Shown: positions 59,445-64,000 of the stretch, piece after piece
Layout: each line of letters begins with the position of its first letter
How positions within the stretch are numbered: position 1 is the first letter of the stretch
Assembly: GCA_035293805.1 (NCBI GenBank)
Contig: DATGMD010000004.1
Span: forward strand, 1-64,000
Source of the DNA: JAJPHF01 sp035293805
GTDB lineage: Bacteria > Chloroflexota > UBA6077 > JAJPHF01
Direction of reading: 5' to 3'
DNA: 64,000 nucleotides
The notes under the pieces: model-generated
Database searches by the model: none
What the model was told of the DNA's origin: nothing
What the model saw: the letters and a program-made list of their open reading frames with translations, nothing else
Position numbers and translations under genes: made by a program

Positions 59445-59945
59445 TCAGCCTTGCACGACCACGGTGGCCCGCATGAACGGATGAATCGAGCAGCCATAGG
59501 CATAGGTGCCCGGCTGGTCCAGCGTCAGGTTGTAGCTCTCACCGGGCGGGAGGCGCCCCGAGTCCCAGAGCCGGTCGGCGCTCGTCACGGTGTGCGGGAC
59601 GGCGTCCGTGTTGGTCCAGGTGATCGTCTGGCCGGGCGTGATGGTGATGGTCGGCTCGAACGTCATGCCCGCGATGCGAGTATCCACGCTCGCTTGCGGC
59701 GCCACCGCCGCGACGGGGCGCGAGGTCCCCGGCCCGCTCGTGGCGTTGAGCGTGTGTAGCGGCCGGGAGCGGCTAGCGGGGTCCCCGGGCTGCAGGACGA
59801 TCTTCCGCTTGGGGCTCGCAGTGGCCGCGACGGTCGAGACGAGCCCGGTGCTGGGGAGGTGCGTTAAAGCTAGCCCTACGGCGAGCGCGCCTAGCACACC
59901 GAGTGCTAGGCGGGACAACCGGGTGCGGGAAATCTGCAGTCTCAT
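59445..59945 (-). CDS. Plastocyanin/azurin-like secreted cupredoxin
   Basis: 166 aa. Signal peptide with hydrophobic LALGVLGALAVGLALTHL. Mature copper domain: MTFEPTITITPGQTITWTNT, His in AVPHTVTS, and Cys-His-Met in YGCSIHPFMRAT. Typical of small periplasmic electron carriers. GAGGAGGC precedes ATG. It may deliver electrons to the caa3 oxidase. Confidence 0.88.
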   Translation of the reverse strand: MRLQISRTRLSRLALGVLGALAVGLALTHLPSTGLVSTVAATASPKRKIVLQPGDPASRSRPLHTLNATSGPGTSRPVAAVAPQASVDTRIAGMTFEPTITITPGQTITWTNTDAVPHTVTSADRLWDSGRLPPGESYNLTLDQPGTYAYGCSIHPFMRATVVVQG

Positions 59946-60336
59946 GGGAAGCCTCCTCGCTACACTCGACCGATAGTGGGTTCGTGCCGGTGGACTGAGG
60001 AGCAAGCGTGTCCGTCTACCCATGAATACGCCGGCCGCTCGCGTATGGATGGGCCCGGATGGAGCCGGTGTCCCGTTCCGCTGGCCCCGCTGGCCCGGGC
60101 CCGTCAGCGGGGCCCACCATCCCGCATCGCGCGCGACCCGGCGAGAATGCTGGACGCAGGAAGCGACGACCGTGGGCGTGGGCAGCGGCGGGATCGCGCA
60201 CGTCGTGCTGGCGCGCGCGTAGCTGCCCCGCCCGCGGCCACCAGCGCGCGGTGTCCGCCCGGTTGCTTGGCGAGCGGACCCGCGCCTACAATCGCTCTGA
60301 CGCCGCCGCTGCGCTAGAGTATGGCGGGAGGTACGT
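59946..60336. other. Intergenic region upstream of the DUF433 gene
   Basis: About 390 bases. Contains a promoter for the toxin-antitoxin pair (listed separately) and control sequence for the cupredoxin. No gene seen. Confidence 0.4.
60263..60292 (+). promoter_or_regulatory. Promoter of the DUF433/DUF5615 pair
   Basis: TTGCTT (60263-60268), 18-base spacer, TACAAT (60287-60292). 45 bases before the DUF433 start. Probably autoregulated. Confidence 0.5.
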
Positions 60337-60558
60337 ATGCCCGAGCGAATCAGCGTTGATCCACAGATCTGTAGCGGCAAGCCCTGCATCAAGGGTACGC
60401 GCATCATGGTGCGAAATATTCTCGGTATGTTCGCCGGGGGATACACGCTCGAGCGAATTCTGCAGGAGTACCCTGAGCTGACGAGTGATGACGTGGTGGC
60501 TGCGCTACGATACGCCAGCGACGTGGTGGACGAGATGAAGGTCATCCCGTGTGCCTGA
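60337..60558 (+). CDS. DUF433 antitoxin
   Basis: 73 aa. Complete family signature: ISVDPQICSGKPCIKGTRI, LQEYPELTSDDVVAALRYA. HTH in the C-terminal half. GGGAGG precedes ATG. Overlaps the DUF5615 toxin gene by eight bases, as in typical pairs. Confidence 0.88.
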   Translation: MPERISVDPQICSGKPCIKGTRIMVRNILGMFAGGYTLERILQEYPELTSDDVVAALRYASDVVDEMKVIPCA

Positions 60559-60934
60559 TCGGCTCCGCGTTGTGCTCGACCAGAATTTGCCCATGAGTGT
60601 TGCCACCTGGCTGCGTCGGGTGAAGCCGGATTGGGCAATCTGGCATACAGCCGAGATTCGATTGGCAGGAGCCGAGGATTCGCGGATATTTCAGTGGGCG
60701 TGTGAGCATCAGGCCATAATTGTGACTTACGACGAAGACTTTGCCGATCAACGCACATACCCACTCGGTAGTCATTACGGTGTCGTACGGTTGCGGGTCT
60801 TTCCGACGACGGCGGAACAGACTCAGGCAGCGCTCGAGCGGTTGCTCGTGGTGGTCGGCGACGACGAGATGCGCGGCGCGCTGGTGGTCGTGGATCGCAG
60901 GCGTGTTCGTTTGCAGCCGCCACCTCGCACCTAG
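60551..60934 (+). CDS. DUF5615/Mut7-C PIN-like toxin
   Basis: 127 aa, full length. RLRVVLDQNLPMSVATWL has the first acidic residues, EIRLAGAEDSRIFQWACEHQ the second, and IIVTYDEDFADQRTYPLGSH the third. Expected RNase activity. GTG 60551. Contrast with the shortened copy at 11194. Confidence 0.87.
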   Translation: MPDRLRVVLDQNLPMSVATWLRRVKPDWAIWHTAEIRLAGAEDSRIFQWACEHQAIIVTYDEDFADQRTYPLGSHYGVVRLRVFPTTAEQTQAALERLLVVVGDDEMRGALVVVDRRRVRLQPPPRT

Positions 60935-61036
60935 TAGTGTCACCGGCACGGGTATACCGTACTGGTACGCGGGCGGTTTGGCGGCGAATCGACGAGCAGC
61001 GCGCGGATCGCATACTCACGAGGAGGGGGCGACACG

Positions 61037-62269
61037 ATGATGATGCTGGAGGCGCCGGCCGAGAGCGCCTGGCGCGGGTACTCGCTGGCGGAGCGCGACC
61101 GGCGCTGGCAGGCGGTGCGCGCGAACGCCGCCCAGGCCGGTTTCGACGCGATCTTCGTGCCGCTCTGCGTCGATCCCCGCAACCTCAACCTGTCGCTCGA
61201 ATCGTCCCACGGCGTCCGCTCGGACTGTCGCTACCTGACGCAGATGGAGAACGCCGCGTTCATCTTGCCCACCGATGGCCGGCCGCCCGTCGTCGTCAAC
61301 GAGTCGGGGCGCGGCAACGCCTGGCTCCCCGAGGTGCGGCCCGTGGCGCGCGGCATGCGCGGCTCGTGGGCCGGCGCGATGGCCGACGCCCTGCTCGACC
61401 TCGGGCTGGAGCGCGCCCGCATCGGCGTGTCGGGACTCGGGCGCGGCAAGGTCACGCACACCCGCGCGCCCGACGGCGTGGTCAACCACAGCGCGTATGC
61501 CGAGGTGCTGCGGCGGCTGCCGCACGCGACGTTCGCCGACGCCACCGACGTGGTGGGCTTCGCTCGCTACGTCAAGGGCGACGAGGAGATCGCCTGCCTG
61601 CGACGGGGCGCGCTGATCTGTGAGGCCGGCATCGCGAAGATGATCGAGGTCGCGCGGCCGGGCCTGGACGAGGCGGTGTTCTACGCGCGGATCATGGGCC
61701 GACTGCTGGAGCTGGGCAGCGAGTACTACAACGTCGCGCTGACGATGGGCCAGATCGACGAGCCGCTGGTGCGCTACATCGACCCGCCGATCGGGCGCCG
61801 CCTGCGGCCGATGCAGCTCATCACGAACGAGGTCGATGCCGTTTGGGGCGGCCTGGTCGCCCAGGAGAACCAGCCGGTGCTGCTCGGGCCGATCCCCGAC
61901 GCCTGGCAGCCCGTGATCGCGCTCCACGAAGAGATGTTCGCGGCGGGCCTGGAGCGCATGCGGCCGGGCACGCTGTTCGGCGACTTCATCGACTTCATCA
62001 ACGGCTACGGCCAGCAGCGCGGCCTCGCCTCCGACCTGCTGATGCACGGCCGCGGCGTGGGCAACGATGGGCCGCTGCTCACCCCGCGCGACCGCGGCGA
62101 CCGTATCCGCGACGTGCCGATCGTCGAGAACAACGTGTTCGTGTTCAAGCCGTTCGCGATGAGCGCCGACCGCCGCATCCAGTTCGTTTGGGGCGGCAAC
62201 GTGCTCGTCACCGCGCGCGGCGGCGAGCGCCTGGCGTTCCGGCCCCACGGGCTGGTGTCGATCACCTAG
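61037..62269 (+). CDS. M24-family (Xaa-Pro peptidase-like) protein, degraded metal site
   Basis: 410 aa with creatinase-N and pita-bread domains. HGRGVGNDGPLL keeps the His, but the Asp-Asp stretch is NEVDAVWGGLVAQENQ, the EPG motif is FKP, and the last Glu site is WGGNVLVT, so most metal ligands are gone. Creatinase is a metal-free relative. The first 25 codons are nearly identical to the downstream paralogue. GGAGGGGG precedes ATG. Confidence 0.85.
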   Translation: MMMLEAPAESAWRGYSLAERDRRWQAVRANAAQAGFDAIFVPLCVDPRNLNLSLESSHGVRSDCRYLTQMENAAFILPTDGRPPVVVNESGRGNAWLPEVRPVARGMRGSWAGAMADALLDLGLERARIGVSGLGRGKVTHTRAPDGVVNHSAYAEVLRRLPHATFADATDVVGFARYVKGDEEIACLRRGALICEAGIAKMIEVARPGLDEAVFYARIMGRLLELGSEYYNVALTMGQIDEPLVRYIDPPIGRRLRPMQLITNEVDAVWGGLVAQENQPVLLGPIPDAWQPVIALHEEMFAAGLERMRPGTLFGDFIDFINGYGQQRGLASDLLMHGRGVGNDGPLLTPRDRGDRIRDVPIVENNVFVFKPFAMSADRRIQFVWGGNVLVTARGGERLAFRPHGLVSIT

Positions 62270-62383
62270 CGATGGCGTGAGGGGGCATGGCGAGAGAGGG
62301 GCGGGAGAATCGGGCCAAGGCCTCCCACACCCCTCGGCAGGGGAGCCCCCTGCATCCCCGGGACCGGGGGCGGAGGAAGTGCG

Positions 62384-63556
62384 ATGAGAGCGGCGGCGGA
62401 TAGCACCTGGCGCGGGTACTCGCTGGCGGAGCGCGACCGGCGCTGGCAGGCGGTGCGCGCGAACGCCGCCCAGGCCGGCCTGGACTGCGTGTTCGTGCCG
62501 CTGGGCAACGGCCTCGACGCGCGCTACCTGACGCAGATGTCGAACAGCATCGTCGTGCTGCCCACCGACGGCCGGCCGCCCCTGGTCTACGCCGATCGCG
62601 GCGCGCACAACGATTGGGTCCCCGAGCCGCGCCCGGTCAACCGCGCCTGGGCCGGCGCGATGGTCGAGGCGCTCCAAGACGCCGGCATGGAGCGGGCGCG
62701 CATTGGCGTGGCGGGCCTTCGGGGCGGCACGGTGACCCACGTGCGCCAGTACGACGGCGTCGTCAACCACGTCTCGTACGCCGCGGTGCTGCGGCAACTG
62801 CCACACGCGACGTTCGCCGACGCCACTGACGTGGTGGGCTTCGCCCGCTACGTCAAGGGCGACGAGGAGATCGCCTGCCTGCGCGAGGCCGCGGCGATCG
62901 CCGAGCTGGGTATCGCGAAGATGGCCGCGGTGGCGCGGCCGGGCGTGGACGAGGCAGCGCTCTACGCGCGGGTAATGGAGACGCTGCTGGAGTGGGGCAG
63001 CGAGTACTACTACCTGGCGCTGGAGAGCGGCCCGATCGACGGCCCCCAGCCGCCGCGCCTGACGCAGCCGCCCATCGGCCGCCGATTGCAGCCCGGCACG
63101 CTGATCGACAACGAGACGAGCGCCGTCTGGGGAGGGATGCTGGCGCAGGAGGACCAGCCGATCCTGCTCGGCCCGGTCCCCGACGCCTGGCAGCCGGCGA
63201 TTGCCCTCCAGCGCGAGCTGTTCGAGGCGGGGCTGGAGCGCCTGCGGCCGGGCACGACCTTCGGCGAGCTAGCCGACTTCGTGAGCGGCTACGGCGCGGC
63301 CCGCGGCCTGGAGACGGCGATCCTGCTGCACGGGCGCGGCCTGGGCGACGACGGGCCGCTGCTCAGCCCGCGCGCGCCGGGCGAGCACGTGCGCGACCTG
63401 CGCATCGAGCGCGGCAACACCTTCGTCTGGAAGCCGACGGTCGCGGGGCCGGGCGGCTGGCGCCGCTTCGTCTGGGGCGGCGACGTGGTAATCACCGAGC
63501 GCGGCGGCGAGCGCCTCTTCGCCCGCCCGCACGGGATGGTGTCGATCGCCGAGTAA
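62384..63556 (+). CDS. M24-family protein, tandem paralogue
   Basis: 390 aa. Same architecture and same missing ligands (VWKP in place of EPG; DETSAVWGG, QEDQP; HGRGLGDDGPL keeps the His). DNA identity with the 61037 gene is complete over about 70 bases at the start (61068-61139 vs 62409-62480) and high again near VVGFARYVKGDEEIACL. Recent duplication or gene conversion. ATG 62384 follows GGAGGAAG. Confidence 0.85.
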   Translation: MRAAADSTWRGYSLAERDRRWQAVRANAAQAGLDCVFVPLGNGLDARYLTQMSNSIVVLPTDGRPPLVYADRGAHNDWVPEPRPVNRAWAGAMVEALQDAGMERARIGVAGLRGGTVTHVRQYDGVVNHVSYAAVLRQLPHATFADATDVVGFARYVKGDEEIACLREAAAIAELGIAKMAAVARPGVDEAALYARVMETLLEWGSEYYYLALESGPIDGPQPPRLTQPPIGRRLQPGTLIDNETSAVWGGMLAQEDQPILLGPVPDAWQPAIALQRELFEAGLERLRPGTTFGELADFVSGYGAARGLETAILLHGRGLGDDGPLLSPRAPGEHVRDLRIERGNTFVWKPTVAGPGGWRRFVWGGDVVITERGGERLFARPHGMVSIAE

Positions 63557-63571
63557 CAGTTGGGGGGCGGC

Positions 63572-64000
63572 GTGGACTGGCAGCACATCATCGACTACAC
63601 GGCCATGACGGGCAGCGGGGCGGCCAGTGGGGAGCCGGCGGCGGAGAGCGTACAGCGCCGGCTGGGACGGCTGGCCTACGAGCGCGTGCCGCGCCCGCAG
63701 CCGTTCTTCGCGGCCAGCCCGTCCGGCCGCGTCGCCTACGGCGAGACGGTGGCCGCCTTCCTCGTCGGCCTGCCGAACGCGGCGCTGCAGATGGCCGTGC
63801 GCTGCCTGGAGGTCGCCTTGCAGGAGCAGTATCAGGCGACCGTGCGCCGCGAGACGGACGGCGACCTGGCCGAGCTCATCCACTGGGCCGAGGGCCACCT
63901 CGCCGCGCGCGCGCCGCTCTTCCAGCGCTTCGAGGCGCTGCGCCACCTCGCCCACCGCCACCGCTCGGTAGACGAGCACGAGCTGCTCACCCCGCTCACC
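63572..64000 (+). CDS. Partial hypothetical protein (runs off the window)
   Basis: 143 codons without a stop. From GTG 63572 (after GGGGGGCGGC) the frame reads DWQHIIDYTAMTGSGA, then AAFLVGLPNAALQMAVRCLE, VALQEQY and LFQRFEALRHLAHRHRS. The helical pattern resembles the HEPN/DUF4145 group, but only loosely. Probably co-transcribed with the M24 genes. Confidence 0.6.
   Translation, partial: MDWQHIIDYTAMTGSGAASGEPAAESVQRRLGRLAYERVPRPQPFFAASPSGRVAYGETVAAFLVGLPNAALQMAVRCLEVALQEQYQATVRRETDGDLAELIHWAEGHLAARAPLFQRFEALRHLAHRHRSVDEHELLTPLT

Overview
The window is very GC-rich bacterial DNA (roughly 70% or more by eye), densely coding on both strands, with frequent 1-11 bp gene overlaps, GTG starts, and dispersed GC-palindromes between genes. 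The gene mix points to an aerobic, probably soil or sediment member of the Chloroflexota or a similar uncultured phylum: a tandem pair of ArsA/Get3-like ATPases, a cytochrome b fused to cytochrome c, a caa3 oxidase in one operon with a bc-type complex, many CaiB/BaiF CoA-transferases, amidohydrolase-2 enzymes, M24-like proteins and isolated solute-binding proteins. No rRNA, tRNA or CRISPR array was recognised, so the phylum is an inference.

Layout. 1-3.8 kb: a three-gene exopolysaccharide operon (two GT4 glycosyltransferases around a polyprenyl-phosphate sugar transferase). 3.8-7.9 kb: an MBL-fold hydrolase and small, mostly unassigned genes. 7.9-11.7 kb: a GAF/GAF/PAS histidine kinase, an aldolase-fold protein without metal ligands, an Imm27-like immunity gene and a DUF433/DUF5615 pair. 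11.8-20 kb: acyl-CoA dehydrogenase, a DUF559 nuclease bracketed by palindromic repeats, a two-component Fe-type ABC importer without ATPase, and two CoA-transferases, one carrying an in-frame repeat insertion. 20-24.6 kb: RNase HI, rifampin phosphotransferase (rph) and, just upstream of it, remnants of a glycosyltransferase, an FAD monooxygenase and an IS5-type transposase. 24.6-29.4 kb: a phosphoesterase, a hydroxycinnamoyl-CoA hydratase/lyase, a stand-alone Cas6-like RAMP protein, a LysR regulator with a palindromic operator, and a tiny Cys-rich membrane protein.

29.6-34.5 kb: an ArsA-ArsA-small-protein operon, at whose 3' end a lower-GC two-gene module is flanked by identical 43-bp direct repeats. 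34.6-43.5 kb: a large Ala/Pro-rich secreted protein, an amidohydrolase and the coxB-coxA-coxC-small subunit-Rieske-cyt bc respiratory operon. 43.9-57 kb: accessory catabolic genes (Uma2, two amidohydrolases, a dihydroxyphthalate-decarboxylase-like protein, isochorismatase, an ArsR/maleylpyruvate-isomerase-like divergent pair with a perfect 21-bp inverted repeat, TAXI and NMT1-type binding proteins, VOC, MFS, DUF2236). 57.4-64 kb: a decayed transposase, a candidate RiPP precursor, NrtS, a cupredoxin, a second and complete DUF433/DUF5615 pair, and two duplicated M24-like proteins followed by a partial gene.

Together the genes suggest a respiratory heterotroph that degrades aromatic or organic acids through CoA thioesters. 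The most unusual material is in the repeats and small accessory modules: repeat-bracketed DUF559, a repeat element read through as 51 codons, an att-like duplication at the arsA 3' end, the possible remains of a rifamycin-inactivation locus, an orphan Cas6, and a lone RiPP precursor.
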